Below are positions 19,618 to 28,216 of a stretch of 64,000 nucleotides of DNA, piece after piece. This DNA comes from DATFDN01 sp963818885. GTDB lineage: Bacteria > Pseudomonadota > Alphaproteobacteria > Acetobacterales > Acetobacteraceae. Every line of letters begins with the position of its first letter. The stretch's first letter is position 1. The notes beneath the pieces were generated by a model. That model searched no databases, was not told where the DNA came from, and saw nothing but the letters and a program-made list of their open reading frames with translations. The position numbers and the translations under genes are program-made. The stretch spans positions 248,001-312,000 of the forward strand of contig CAWFTP010000006.1 of the NCBI GenBank assembly GCA_963818885.1, in the 5' to 3' direction.

Positions 19618-20636
19618 GGGCCCTGCAACTGCTCGCCGAGCGCGAGGTTGCGCTGCGCGACATCGACCCGCCGGCAGCACCCGGAGCGGGCGAGCTGCTG
19701 CTGCGCGTGCGCCAGGTCGCGCTCAACCACATCGACCTCTGGGGTTTGCGCGGCATGGCGTTCGCGAAGCGGCGGTTCCCGCTGACGGTGGGCGCCGAGG
19801 CGTCCTGCGAGGTGCTGGCGGCGGGTGAGGGCGTTACGGGATACGCGACGGGCGATCGCGTCGTTCCCTACGCTGCGATCGTCTGCGGCGCGTGCCGCTT
19901 CTGCCGACAGGGGATCGAGAATCTCTGCGAGAATCCGTCCGGCGTGCGCGGCTTTCATCTCGATGGCTTCGCCCAGGAGATGACGACGCATCCGGCGCGG
20001 CTGACGCTGAAGGTGCCGGACGGCGTCGACATGCGCGACGCCGCCTGCGTCGCCGTCGCCTACTCGACTGTCGAGCACATGCTGTTCGACAACGCGAAGC
20101 TCGAGCCCGGCGAGTGGGTGCTGATCCATGCCGGCGGGTCGGGCATCGGCAGCATCGCGATCCGCATCGCGAAGTCGATCGGCTGCACGGTGATCACCAC
20201 GGTGGGCTCGGAGGCGAAGGCCGGGAAGGCGCGCGCGCTGGGGGCCGATCACGTCATCAACTACCGCGAGGACCGGTTCGAAGGTGTGGTGCGCAAGCTG
20301 ACCGCCAAGCGCGGGGTGGACGTGGTGTTCGAGCATACCGGCGCCGACACCTGGGGCGGCTCCTTGTTGTCGCTGCGCCGGGGCGGACGGCTGGTGACCT
20401 GCGGGGCGACCTCCGGACCTTCGGGCAGCATCAACCTGATGCAGCTCTTTCAGCAGCAGTATCGGATCATCGGCTCCTTCGGCGCGCCGGTCGCGGCGCT
20501 GAGCCGTGCGCTCGGGCGGATCGCCGCAGGCGTGCGGCCGGTGATCGATTCGGAATACACGCTCGACGATTTGCAGCGCGGGCTGGAGCGGCTGGAGCGG
20601 CGGGACGTGTTCGGGAAGATCTTGGTGGGGCTGTAA
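19614..20636 (+). CDS. adh2XL: Zinc-binding medium-chain dehydrogenase (Adh2XL)
   Basis: MDR-superfamily alcohol dehydrogenase of 340 residues. It shows NHIDLWGLRG with the catalytic-zinc region following, the structural-zinc Cys set CGACRFCRQGIENLC, the Rossmann motif HAGGSGIGSIAI and the acidic coenzyme-binding stretch further on. In rhizobial acpXL clusters a homologue sits at the same place, and its exact step in VLCFA or hydroxy-VLCFA formation is not settled, so an enoyl- or keto-reductive role is only inferred. The start overlaps the fabF1XL stop (ATGA), and lpxXL follows after 13 bases. Confidence 0.87.
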   Translation: MRALQLLAEREVALRDIDPPAAPGAGELLLRVRQVALNHIDLWGLRGMAFAKRRFPLTVGAEASCEVLAAGEGVTGYATGDRVVPYAAIVCGACRFCRQGIENLCENPSGVRGFHLDGFAQEMTTHPARLTLKVPDGVDMRDAACVAVAYSTVEHMLFDNAKLEPGEWVLIHAGGSGIGSIAIRIAKSIGCTVITTVGSEAKAGKARALGADHVINYREDRFEGVVRKLTAKRGVDVVFEHTGADTWGGSLLSLRRGGRLVTCGATSGPSGSINLMQLFQQQYRIIGSFGAPVAALSRALGRIAAGVRPVIDSEYTLDDLQRGLERLERRDVFGKILVGL

Positions 20637-20649
20637 GAGGACCCTCCCG

Positions 20650-21528
20650 CTGAACCTCATCGAACGACTCTTCGGCGGTGCAGTCGCTGGGCTGTTGCGC
20701 ACACTCGCACGCACCGACCCCGACCGCGCTTCCGAATTGTGCGGCGCCACGGCGCGCCGGCTTGGGCCGCTGACCCCGGCGCACCGCATCGGCCGCGCCA
20801 ACCTGCGCGCTGCGTTTCCCGACCGCGACGGCGCGTGGATCGAGGCGACGTTGCGCGGCGCGTGGGACAATCTCGGCCGGGTGGCGGGCGAATACGTCCA
20901 TCTCGGCCGGCTCTGGGATTACGATCCGGAGCGCCCGGGCGTCGGACGGATCGAGACGGACTCCGCTCCGCTCTTCTATCAGCTGCAGGACGACGGACTG
21001 CCGGCGCTCTGCTTCGCCGCCCATCTCGGCAACTGGGAGCTGCCGGCGGTCGCCGCGGCGGCGCATGGGCTGCCCTCGGCCGTGGTCTATCGCATGCCGA
21101 ACAATCGCGCCGTCGCCGCCGAGATCGAACGTATCCGCGCCCCGCTGATGGGCCGGTTGATCCGCACCCGCATGGAAGCGCCGGTGGAGATGGCGGCGGC
21201 GCTGCGCCGGGGCGAGCATCTCGGGATGCTGGTCGACCAGCACTTCTCGCGCGGAGTCGACGTGACGTTCTTCGGGCGGCGCTGCAAGGCGAACCCGGCG
21301 CTCGCCCGCCTCGCCCGGGGCGTCGAGTGCCCGGTCGTCGGGGTGCGGGTCATCCGGCTGCCCGAAGACCGGTTCCGGGTGGACACGATCGGGCCGCTCG
21401 ATCTGCCGCGCGCGGCCGGCGGCGCGGTCGACGTTGCCGCAACCATGCAGATGGTCACCTCCATCGTGGAGGGCTGGGTGCGCGAGCACCCCGAGCAGTG
21501 GCTGTGGTTTCACCGCCGTTGGCGCTGA
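20650..21528 (+). CDS. lpxXL: Lipid A VLCFA acyltransferase LpxXL (LpxL/HtrB family)
   Basis: Membrane-associated acyltransferase that would move the very long chain acyl group from AcpXL to lipid A. Family marks are the catalytic HX4E motif in FAAHLGNWELP, GMLVDQHFSRGVDVTFFGR, and the terminal HPEQWLWFHRRWR. Start choice is uncertain. A TTG at 20695 is in frame, but the coding similarity and the hydrophobic opening NLIERLFGGAVAGLLR extend back to a CTG at 20650, which has AGAGGA 9 bases before it. A rare CTG start or a nearby base error is possible. It closes the six-gene acpXL cluster. Confidence 0.88.
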   Translation: MNLIERLFGGAVAGLLRTLARTDPDRASELCGATARRLGPLTPAHRIGRANLRAAFPDRDGAWIEATLRGAWDNLGRVAGEYVHLGRLWDYDPERPGVGRIETDSAPLFYQLQDDGLPALCFAAHLGNWELPAVAAAAHGLPSAVVYRMPNNRAVAAEIERIRAPLMGRLIRTRMEAPVEMAAALRRGEHLGMLVDQHFSRGVDVTFFGRRCKANPALARLARGVECPVVGVRVIRLPEDRFRVDTIGPLDLPRAAGGAVDVAATMQMVTSIVEGWVREHPEQWLWFHRRWR

Positions 21529-21617
21529 GCCCGCTTCACAATTCCGTAAACGGAGAATCCGGCGGTTTGCTGCGTGATTTAGGCACCATCGGTTGTCCAG
21601 CCATGAGGAGTACCGTC

Positions 21618-22187
21618 ATGCGCTCCGCGTTCCTTGCGTTCACGATGTTGGCGGGGTTCGCCATCGTTCCAGCGATGGCGCAGATGCAGACCCAGGCACC
21701 GCCGCCCGCCGGCCCGATCGTCGGCAGCGTGCCGCCGCCCAGCGCCGCCCCGCTCCCGGCGCAGCCCAGTCACCAGCCACTGTCGCGGCATGCGACCAAC
21801 CTCACCCCGAGCGACACGCGATCGGTGATCTCCCCGAGTTTGCCGCCGACGGGGTTGGGTCCGAGTGCTGATGCCACGCAAAATCTGCAGGTGGCGCAGC
21901 AGGCGCTGCGCAACAACCAGACCGGCAAGGCGCAGCACGCGTTGGAGGACGCCCAGACATATCTGCTCACTCGCTCAGTGCCGCAGGGGCAGGTCAACAC
22001 TCCAGATAGCAGCCAGGCCATCCAGGAGATCAGCTCTGCCCTGGATGCCTTGGGGCACGGAGATCGAGCGCGCAGTCTCGACCTGACCTCGCAGGCCCTG
22101 ACGATGACCCAGCAGGCGACACTGCCGCCGAGCGGCGCCACGCAAAGCAATGCGGCGCCCGGACCGGCCGGTTACACGCCGCGCTAA
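21618..22187 (+). CDS. Exported hypothetical protein
   Basis: Secreted protein of 189 residues with no recognised family. A signal peptide MRSAFLAFTMLAGFAIVPAMA with a probable AMA cleavage site is followed by a Pro-rich linker (APPPAGPIVGSVPPPSAAPL). The second half is helical and Gln/Ala-rich (NLQVAQQALRNNQTGKAQHA, then IQEISSALDALGHGDRARSL), reminiscent of small periplasmic alpha-helical proteins. AGGAG seven bases before the ATG at 21618 favours it over the ATG at 21603. It follows lpxXL on the same strand after 89 bases. Function unknown. Confidence 0.72.
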   Translation: MRSAFLAFTMLAGFAIVPAMAQMQTQAPPPAGPIVGSVPPPSAAPLPAQPSHQPLSRHATNLTPSDTRSVISPSLPPTGLGPSADATQNLQVAQQALRNNQTGKAQHALEDAQTYLLTRSVPQGQVNTPDSSQAIQEISSALDALGHGDRARSLDLTSQALTMTQQATLPPSGATQSNAAPGPAGYTPR

Positions 22188-22265
22188 CGACTGACCTGCC
22201 CATCGGGGCAGGTGGCAGCGAGCTGGCGGAGACGCACATGGGGAACACCATCAAGGAGGTTCCCC

Positions 22266-23139
22266 ATGTCGTCATCCGGCCTGCATGAGCTTTCGGAAGC
22301 GCTTGCCGACGCGGTCGCCCAGCTCGGCCGGCAGTGTCGTTTCCGTGCGTGCCGCGCGAACCCGCGCGAGCGGCTTCCTCTGGCGCCCCGGCCTTGTCGT
22401 CGCCGCCGAGGAGTCCCTTCCGGACGAGGGAGAGATCGCCGTTGACTTGGCCGGTCGCCAGGTTCTGGCGACCGTCGCGGGACGCGATCCGAGTACTGAC
22501 ATCGCCCTTCTGAAAGTCGACACCGCCGGTAGCCCTCCGGTGCGGCTCGAACCCGCGCCGATCCGGACTGGGGCGCTCGCGCTCGTGGTTGGTGCACGCG
22601 AAGGAGCACCGGTCGCCGCATTCGGCGCGGTCTCCTTTGTCGCGGGTGCGTGGCGCAGCCTGCGCGGTGGCACGATCGATTCGCGCATCGAGCTTGACCT
22701 CGCCCTGCGGCGCGCGGGAGAGGGCAGCCTGGCGCTTGACGCCTCCGGCCGCCCCTTCGGGATGGCGGTGTTCGGACCAAGGCGGCGGGTGTTGGTCATA
22801 CCAGCCGCGACGATCGAGCGCGTCGCCGCCCGCCTCGCCGAACATGGGCGTATCGCCAGGGGCTATCTGGGGCTTGCCCTGCAATCGGTCCGCCTCGATG
22901 ACGGCACCGGCGTCGGCGCAATGGTGATGGGCGTGGATGCGAAGGGGCCGGGCGCCGCCGCCGGCGTGCGCCAGGGCGACATCCTTACCGCCTGGAACGG
23001 CGAGGCGCTGCGCGATGTCCGGGCCATGATCCGTGCGCTGGGTCCCGAGAGCGTCGGCACGTCGGTTCGGCTCGGACTGCGCCGCGCGGGCGAGACCACC
23101 GAAATCACGCTGACCATCGGCGAGAGGCCCGACGCTTGA
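22266..23139 (+). CDS. S1C (HtrA/DegP-like) protease homologue with PDZ domain, catalytic His missing, frame broken at 22328-22329
   Basis: Trypsin-fold plus PDZ protein of about 290 residues without a signal peptide. The ATG at 22266 follows a perfect AAGGAGGT. The first frame gives MSSSGLHELSEALADAVAQL; dropping one C at 22328-22329 joins it to GGSVVSVRAARTRASGFLW. HtrA enzymes have the catalytic His just after VVTNNH, but here the position reads GLVVAAEESL, so the His is absent. The Asp region DPSTDIALLKVD is kept, and the Ser loop GNSGGP is replaced by GEGSLALD. The PDZ domain (GVGAMVMGVDAKGPGAAAGV, then GDILTAWNGEAL) looks intact. It is probably a non-catalytic binding or regulatory protein. 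TTGA overlap couples it to a LuxR-type regulator. Confidence 0.8.
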
Positions 23140-23514
23140 GCCGACGCGCGGACGCGCCGCGCCTCGCCATCGCGATCAGCGTGGACGACGGCGCGCTCGC
23201 CGAGCGGTTAGGCATGCTGCTCGCGAATGTGCCGGGGCTGCGCGTCGTACGGACGGGTGAGGCTGCCGACGCCGTCATCATCTCCGCCGCGGCGGAAATG
23301 GCATGCGATCCCGAGGCCACGCTGACGCCGCGCGAGGTCGAGGTGCTGGGTCTGCTCGCCGAGGGCGCGTCCAACAAAATCGATCGCCCGGCGGCTCGGC
23401 ATCTCGGTGCACACCGCCAAGTTCCATGTCGGCTCGCTGCTCGACAAGCTCGAGGCGACCGGCCGCACCGATGCCGTCACGCATGCCGCGCGGCTCGGTG
23501 TCATTCGCTTATGA
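23136..23514 (+). CDS. LuxR-type regulator with shortened receiver-like domain, frame broken near 23376-23379
   Basis: Small DNA-binding regulator of about 125 residues. The C-terminus is a GerE/LuxR helix-turn-helix: LTPREVEVLGLLAEGASNK, then after ignoring one A of an AAAA run SIARRLGISVHTAKFHVGSL and LDKLEATGRTDAV. The N-terminal 60 residues (LAIAISVDDGALAERLGMLL) look like a cut-down receiver without the usual phospho-acceptor Asp. It starts at TTG overlapping the stop of the HtrA-like gene as TTGA. The fixed pairing suggests one functional module, for instance a regulator controlled by the PDZ protein. That role is inference. Confidence 0.78.
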
Positions 23515-23580
23515 GGGTGCGTTGGGTTGACGTAATTTTCCCGGCTGTCATGATGCGGCCAGAAAAGCTGGGAGGTAAGT

Positions 23581-24224
23581 ATGAGAATTGGATTGCTGGC
23601 GGGCGGCGCCCTGCTCGTCGCCATGGCCGTCGCGGCGCGGGCCGAGGCCGCGGCGATCCCGTTCACCTTCAGCGGCGCGGGAATTACCGGATCGGGAAAT
23701 TTCATGGTCGGGCCGGATCCGGTATTGGGCGATCCCGCCAATGCGCTCGCCATCACGGGCATGAGCGGCACGTTCAGCGATGCCAATATCGGCATCGTCA
23801 ATGCGAACATCACCGGACTCGTGCCGATCAATCCGGTCGCCGGAGACCCGCTGGCACCGAAGAGCTTCAGCAAGTTCGCCGTGACGAACCCGCCGCCTCA
23901 TGATGACGCGATCTCCTATGACAACCTGATCTATCTCGACGGGTCGCCGATCGTGTGCACGGGCTATCCGGGCTCCGGCGGCTTCCTTGACGTGTACGGC
24001 GTGCTGTTCACGCTCGACAATGGCGACACGGTGGACTGTGGAGCAACGGGCGCGGACCCTTCCTGCCGCCGCTGAACTACGGCGCCATCGTCATCAACGC
24101 GGCCGACACCATCATCGACAACCAGTCGGGTCTGACGGCGTCGGTTCCCGAGCCGGCCGCGATCTCGGTGCTTGGGATCGGCCTGCTTGGGCTCGGCTTC
24201 GTGGGGCGACGTCGCCGGGTCTAG
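23581..24224 (+). CDS. PEP-CTERM sorting-domain protein, frame broken at 24036
   Basis: Exported protein of about 215 residues. Signal peptide MRIGLLAGGALLVAMAVAAR, a Gly/Asn/Asp-rich beta-type mature part (PFTFSGAGITGSGNFMVGPD), then the sorting signal VPEPAAISVLGIGLLGLGFV followed by GRRRRV. The first frame stops early at 24075. Adding one C after 24036 changes VDCGATGAD into DLWSNGRGPFLPPLNYGAIV and reaches the PEP-CTERM tail, so one base is missing here. Such proteins are anchored or released by an exosortase, which is not encoded in this window. The stop TAG overlaps the stop of the facing SDR gene in a CTAG. Confidence 0.8.
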
Positions 24225-24977
24225 CCGACGAACGCGCCGCCGTTCACGTCGATCAGCGCGCCCGAGAGGTAGCTCGCCGCCGGCGTGAGGAGGAAGGCGA
24301 TGGGCCAGCCCAGCTCCTCGGGCTTGCCCATCCGCCGCATCGGCACTTTGTCGGAGAGGTCGATGCCGCGCGTCATCGCGGTCTCGACCGGACCCGGCGC
24401 GACGCCGTTGACCAGCACGCCGCGCGTCACACCCTGGCGGGACAGCAGCTTGATGAGCGCATGGACCGCGCCCTTCGAGGCCGCGTAGTCGGGCGGGGTG
24501 GTGGGCGAGGTGCCGCCGGTGCGGCCGGCGACCGAGCCCACCAGCACGATCGCGCCGCCGCCGTTCTCGGCTAGGTGGTCGATCGCGAGTGCGCCCAAGG
24601 TCAGCGGGACACGCACGTTCACATCCATCGTGCGGACGAAGCGAGTGCGCCAGTCCGGGTCCTCGCGCCAGGGCTTGGCGTTGATGATCGCCGCGCAATG
24701 GGCGACGGCGGACAGGCGCGTGTTCTTGAACAGGCCCTCCAGGAAGGCGTCGTCCGTCAGGTCGCCCTGGCGTGTTTCGCAACGTACGCCCGCCTGCCTC
24801 GGTCTCCGTCTTGGCGGCATCGAGCGGGGCGCGGTCGGCGAGCAGCAGGTCGGCGCCGAGGCTCGCGAGGACCAGCGCGGCGGCCCGCCCGATCCCGTTC
24901 GCCGCGCCGGTGACGAGGACGCGCTTGCCCGTGAGGCTGATTGCGGCCGGCAGGGGGCGGCTGGTCGTGGCGCTCAT
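24221..24977 (-). CDS. Short-chain dehydrogenase/reductase, frame broken at 24793-24794
   Basis: Classical SDR of about 252 residues. Cofactor motif VTGAANGIGRAAALVLASLG near residue 20 and catalytic YAASK in TTPPDYAASKGAVHALI are present, as is the usual end SYLSGALIDVNGGAFVG. The N-terminal frame and the C-terminal frame join when one base of the CC at 24793-24794 is removed, giving TETEAAGVRCETRQGDLTDD. Divergent from the fumarylacetoacetase-family gene with 47 bases between starts, so they may be co-regulated. Substrate unknown. Confidence 0.85.
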
Positions 24978-25024
24978 GATATAGTCCTCCGGTTGAGGGG
25001 TTGGGCGATGCCAGGGAGGACACA

Positions 25025-25951
25025 GTGAAGCTGCTTCACTTCGATGACTACAGGCTAGGGGTGCTCCGCGGCGAGGAGGTGATCGACGTCACCGACCGCG
25101 TCGGGCCGCATATCCCGCATGCCGACCGGCGCGAGCTGATGCCGAAGCTGATCGCCCAATTCGAGGAGTTCCGCACGCGGCTCGCCGACACGGGCGGCGC
25201 GCGCGGCGTGCCGCTTGCCAGCGTGCAGCTGCGTGCACCGCTGCCCAGGCCGGGCAACATCGCCTGCATGGCGGTGAACTACATGGAGGACGGCACGCGC
25301 GCCGCACCCGCGCCGCTCAACGGGTTCCACAAGGCGCCGTCCGCGGTGATCGGGCCGGGCGAGACGATGGTGCTGCCCGACGTGCCGGCGACCATCTTCG
25401 AGGGCGAGGCGGAGATCGCGGTCGTGATCGGCGCGCGCGCCGACAACGTGCCCGCCGCGCAGGCGATGCGCCACGTGTTCGGCTATGTGAACTTCATCGA
25501 CGGCTCGGCGCGCGGCCTGCCGCCGCCGGGCAACGTCTTCTTCCAGATGAAATCACGCGCGACCTTCGCGCCGATCGGGCCATGGATCGTGACCGCGGAC
25601 GAGATCGCCGACCCGCAGAATTTGCGCGTGCGGCTGTCGGTGAACGGCACGATGAAGCAGGATTTCAGCACGTCGGACATGGCGCATCCGATCGCGCGCT
25701 GCATCGAATGGGTGAGCTCGATCCATCCGCTGGACCCGGGTGACATCCTCGCCACCGGCACCAACCATCGCGGGCTGAGCGCCTTCATGGATGGCGACAC
25801 GGTGGAGCTGGAGACCGAGGGGCTCGGCAGGCTGACGATCAAGGTGCGCGACGCGCTGAAGCGCACCTGGTCGCGCGAGACGCGGCTGGACCGGCAGAAC
25901 CAGGGCTTCGACTCGCCGACGCCGCAGATCGGGGGGAAATACGCGGGGTAG
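25025..25951 (+). CDS. Fumarylacetoacetate hydrolase family protein
   Basis: FAH-family enzyme of 308 residues, a group that hydrolyses or decarboxylates acylpyruvates and similar diketo acids from aromatic catabolism. It shows APLPRPGNIACMAVNY, the metal-binding acidic region in TIFEGEAEIAVVIGARADNV, FGYVNFIDGSARG and the C-terminal HPLDPGDILATGTNHRGLSA. The GTG at 25025 follows GGGAGGA. An in-frame ATG at 25001 lies over that site and was not chosen. It faces away from an SDR gene and is followed directly by a head-to-head repeat and an MFS transporter, suggesting uptake and breakdown of an organic acid. Confidence 0.88.
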   Translation: MKLLHFDDYRLGVLRGEEVIDVTDRVGPHIPHADRRELMPKLIAQFEEFRTRLADTGGARGVPLASVQLRAPLPRPGNIACMAVNYMEDGTRAAPAPLNGFHKAPSAVIGPGETMVLPDVPATIFEGEAEIAVVIGARADNVPAAQAMRHVFGYVNFIDGSARGLPPPGNVFFQMKSRATFAPIGPWIVTADEIADPQNLRVRLSVNGTMKQDFSTSDMAHPIARCIEWVSSIHPLDPGDILATGTNHRGLSAFMDGDTVELETEGLGRLTIKVRDALKRTWSRETRLDRQNQGFDSPTPQIGGKYAG

Positions 25952-25952
25952 C

Positions 25953-27293
25953 GTGACCCCTCCCCCTACCCCCTCCCCCAAGGGGAGGGGGGACGAATTG
26001 CGAGAGGGCGATCCCCCCACCCCCTTGGGGGAGGGGGTAGGGGGAGGGGATGCCGTCCTGTCCCGCCTTCTCCCGCTCTACGTCGTGATCTTCGCCGGTT
26101 TCGTCGGCTACAGCCTGATGATCACCGTCTTTACCCCGCTGCTGCTGAGCCCGGACGGGTTCATGCTGGCGGCGGGGACGTCGGCGTCGACGCGGGCGCT
26201 GCTCCTGGGCGGGCTGCTGGCGCTGTATCCGCTTGGGCAGTTCGTCGGCTCGCCGGTGATGGGGAGCCTGTCGGACCGGTATGGGCGGCGGAAGGTGCTG
26301 CTCGTGTCATTGAGCGCGACGACAGCGTGCTACGCGGTGATCGTGCTGGCGCTGTGGAGGGGCAGCCTGGGGCTGCTCGCCGCCGCGTGCCTGGCCGGCG
26401 GCGCGGCGGAGGCGAACATCGTGTGCGCGCAGGGCGCCATCGCCGACATCGCGCCGGCGGCGGAGCGCGAGCGCTATTTCGGCTATATCTACTTGTCCGC
26501 GAGCCTTGCCTACGTCATCGGTCCGCTGGTCGGCGGCAAGCTCGCGTTCTGGTTCGGTGCGCCGGTGCCGTTCGCGCTGGTGCTACTGCTGCTGATCGGC
26601 GTCGCGGTGGCGATCGCGCGGCGCTTCCATGAAGCGCGCGTCGCTTCGCCTGGCGCGCGTTCGGCGAGCCCGCTCACCGCGCTGTCGGTCGTGCTCGATC
26701 CGCGGCTGCGCCGGATGTTCCTGGTGAATTTTCTACTGTACGTCGCGATCTTCGGCTTCTTCCGCTCCTACCCCATGTATCTCGCGCAGGCATTCCATCT
26801 CGGCGTTTCGCGCATCTCCGAGTTCATCGCCTGGGTCGGCGTGCCGATCGTGCTGGTCAATCTCGGCGTCACCGGCGCGGTTGCCAAGCGTGTCTCCGCA
26901 CGCGCGCTGACGTTGGTCGCAGGTTCGGCGACCGCGGTGCTGGTTGCCGCCGTGGTGGTGCCGCCATCGACGCTCGGGCTGTGGCCGGTGCTGTTCCTGG
27001 CTTCCGCGGCGCTCGCGCTGACCTTGCCGGCCTGCGCGACGATGCTGTCGGAGAGCGCGGGTCCGGAGGAGCAGGGCCGCGTGATGGGCGGCAACCAGGC
27101 GATGCAGGTCGGCGCGGAGGCGCTGTCGGGGGCGCTCGCCGGCGTGCTCGCGGCGATCGCAATCGTCCTGCCGCTGCCTATCCTGGGGTTGGTCGCGCTG
27201 CTCGGTGTGATGACCCTCGGCGCCGCGCCTAGTGCAGACCGACGATCGCGGCCAGCGCTTCGAGTTGCTCGGCGTGGCGGGAGACCGGGTTGA
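25953..27293 (+). CDS. MFS transporter (multidrug-resistance TetA-like), start uncertain
   Basis: Major facilitator protein with about 12 membrane helices. Typical elements are the loop motif GSLSDRYGRRKVLLVSL between helices 2 and 3 and FGYIYLSASLAYVIGPLVGG. The open frame starts at a GTG at 25953, but its first 32 codons are repeat sequence (PPPTPSPKGRG, GEGVGGGD). True similarity begins at LSRLLPLYVVIFAGFVGY near 26058. An ATG at 26050 right behind GGGGAGGGG is one frame off, and one missing C at 26056-26058 would make it the start (MPSLSRLLPLYV). The last 22 codons overlap the convergent gene by 65 bases and may be non-native. Confidence 0.82.
   Translation: MTPPPTPSPKGRGDELREGDPPTPLGEGVGGGDAVLSRLLPLYVVIFAGFVGYSLMITVFTPLLLSPDGFMLAAGTSASTRALLLGGLLALYPLGQFVGSPVMGSLSDRYGRRKVLLVSLSATTACYAVIVLALWRGSLGLLAAACLAGGAAEANIVCAQGAIADIAPAAERERYFGYIYLSASLAYVIGPLVGGKLAFWFGAPVPFALVLLLLIGVAVAIARRFHEARVASPGARSASPLTALSVVLDPRLRRMFLVNFLLYVAIFGFFRSYPMYLAQAFHLGVSRISEFIAWVGVPIVLVNLGVTGAVAKRVSARALTLVAGSATAVLVAAVVVPPSTLGLWPVLFLASAALALTLPACATMLSESAGPEEQGRVMGGNQAMQVGAEALSGALAGVLAAIAIVLPLPILGLVALLGVMTLGAAPSADRRSRPALRVARRGGRPG
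25957..26049. repeat. Head-to-head pair of the intergenic hairpin repeat
   Basis: Left copy 25957-25994 (CCCCTCCCCCTACCCCCTCC and on) and right copy 26012-26049 are nearly exact reverse complements of each other, separated by about 17 bases. The whole element could fold into a cruciform with arms near 38 bases. It lies between the FAH-family gene and the MFS gene, and the open frame of the transporter runs through it. Confidence 0.85.
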
Positions 27294-28149
27294 GCAGCAG
27301 GTGGCTGGCGCCCATCGCGATCAGTTCCTCCAGCCGCTCGCGCACCTGCTCCGGCGTGCCGTGAATGGAGGCGGTGTCGGTGCCGGCGGGGTTGCGATAG
27401 ACCTCGGTGAACCAGCGATGGATCTCGGCGCGCGCGGCGTCGGCGCGGTCATCGACCGCAATGAAGATGCGCTTGGAGATGGGGAACGTCGCCGGGTCGC
27501 GCCCGGCTTCCTGCAATGCGGCGCGCAGCGCGGGCACGGCGGCGCCGAACGCGGCGAGGGTCGAGCCGCCCGCGCCCATCCAGCCGTCGGCGAGCTTCGC
27601 GGTGCGGCGCAGCGCGTCGGGATGGCCGACGCCCATCCAGATCGGCGGGTGCGGACGCTGCACCGGCTTGAGCGGCATGGTCGCGTTGTCGAATTGGTAG
27701 AAGCGGCCGTGATAGGTGACCTTCGGCTCGGTCCACAGCGCCTTGATGACCTCCACCTCCTCGCGGAAGCGGCGCACCCGCCCCTCCTTCGGCACGCCGA
27801 AGCCGCGATAGTGGTGCTCGTTGCCGAGGCCGACGCCGAGAATCGCGCGCCCGCGGCTGATATGATCGAGCGTCGCCCATTGATGCGCGACGGTCATCGG
27901 GCTGTGGATCGCGAGCACCACGACGGAGGCGCCGACGCGAATGCGCGTGGTGACGGCGGCGGCGTAGGTGAGGATGCCCACGGGATCGAAGGAGGTGACG
28001 TGATCGAGCGTGTTCTCCGTCACCCAGAGATCGGCGAAGCCGAGCGCCTCGGCGCGCTGGGCGACGTGCTGCACCGTCGCCATGTCGATCGGATCGGGCG
28101 AGCGGTGCGGCAGCGACATGCCGAACGCGATCTGGTCCTTCAGCGCCAT
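27229..28149 (-). CDS. LLM-class flavin/F420-dependent oxidoreductase
   Basis: Luciferase-like TIM-barrel oxidoreductase of 306 residues, distinct from the one at 3537. It has FADLWVTENTLDHVTSFDPV, TRIRVGASVVVLAIHSPM, GRAILGVGLGNEHHYRGFGV and PLKPVQRPHPPIWMGVGHPD, all usual for the F420- or FMN-dependent group. The ATG at 28149 begins MALKDQIAFGMSLPHRSP; longer in-frame extensions read into a repeat. Convergent with the MFS gene and divergent from the nucleoside transporter. Substrate unknown. Confidence 0.87.
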   Translation of the reverse strand: MALKDQIAFGMSLPHRSPDPIDMATVQHVAQRAEALGFADLWVTENTLDHVTSFDPVGILTYAAAVTTRIRVGASVVVLAIHSPMTVAHQWATLDHISRGRAILGVGLGNEHHYRGFGVPKEGRVRRFREEVEVIKALWTEPKVTYHGRFYQFDNATMPLKPVQRPHPPIWMGVGHPDALRRTAKLADGWMGAGGSTLAAFGAAVPALRAALQEAGRDPATFPISKRIFIAVDDRADAARAEIHRWFTEVYRNPAGTDTASIHGTPEQVRERLEELIAMGASHLLLNPVSRHAEQLEALAAIVGLH

Positions 28150-28216
28150 GTGCGTGTCCCGGGTGTCCGCGAGGGGCGCAGCTTGCGAGCGGGCGGGGGC
28201 GAACTCAATCCCTGGC

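Noticed and set aside
20739..22187. Long frame joining the lpxXL region to the exported protein
   Set aside because: Only the last part, from 21618, has a signal peptide and normal composition; the first part is a shifted reading of lpxXL.
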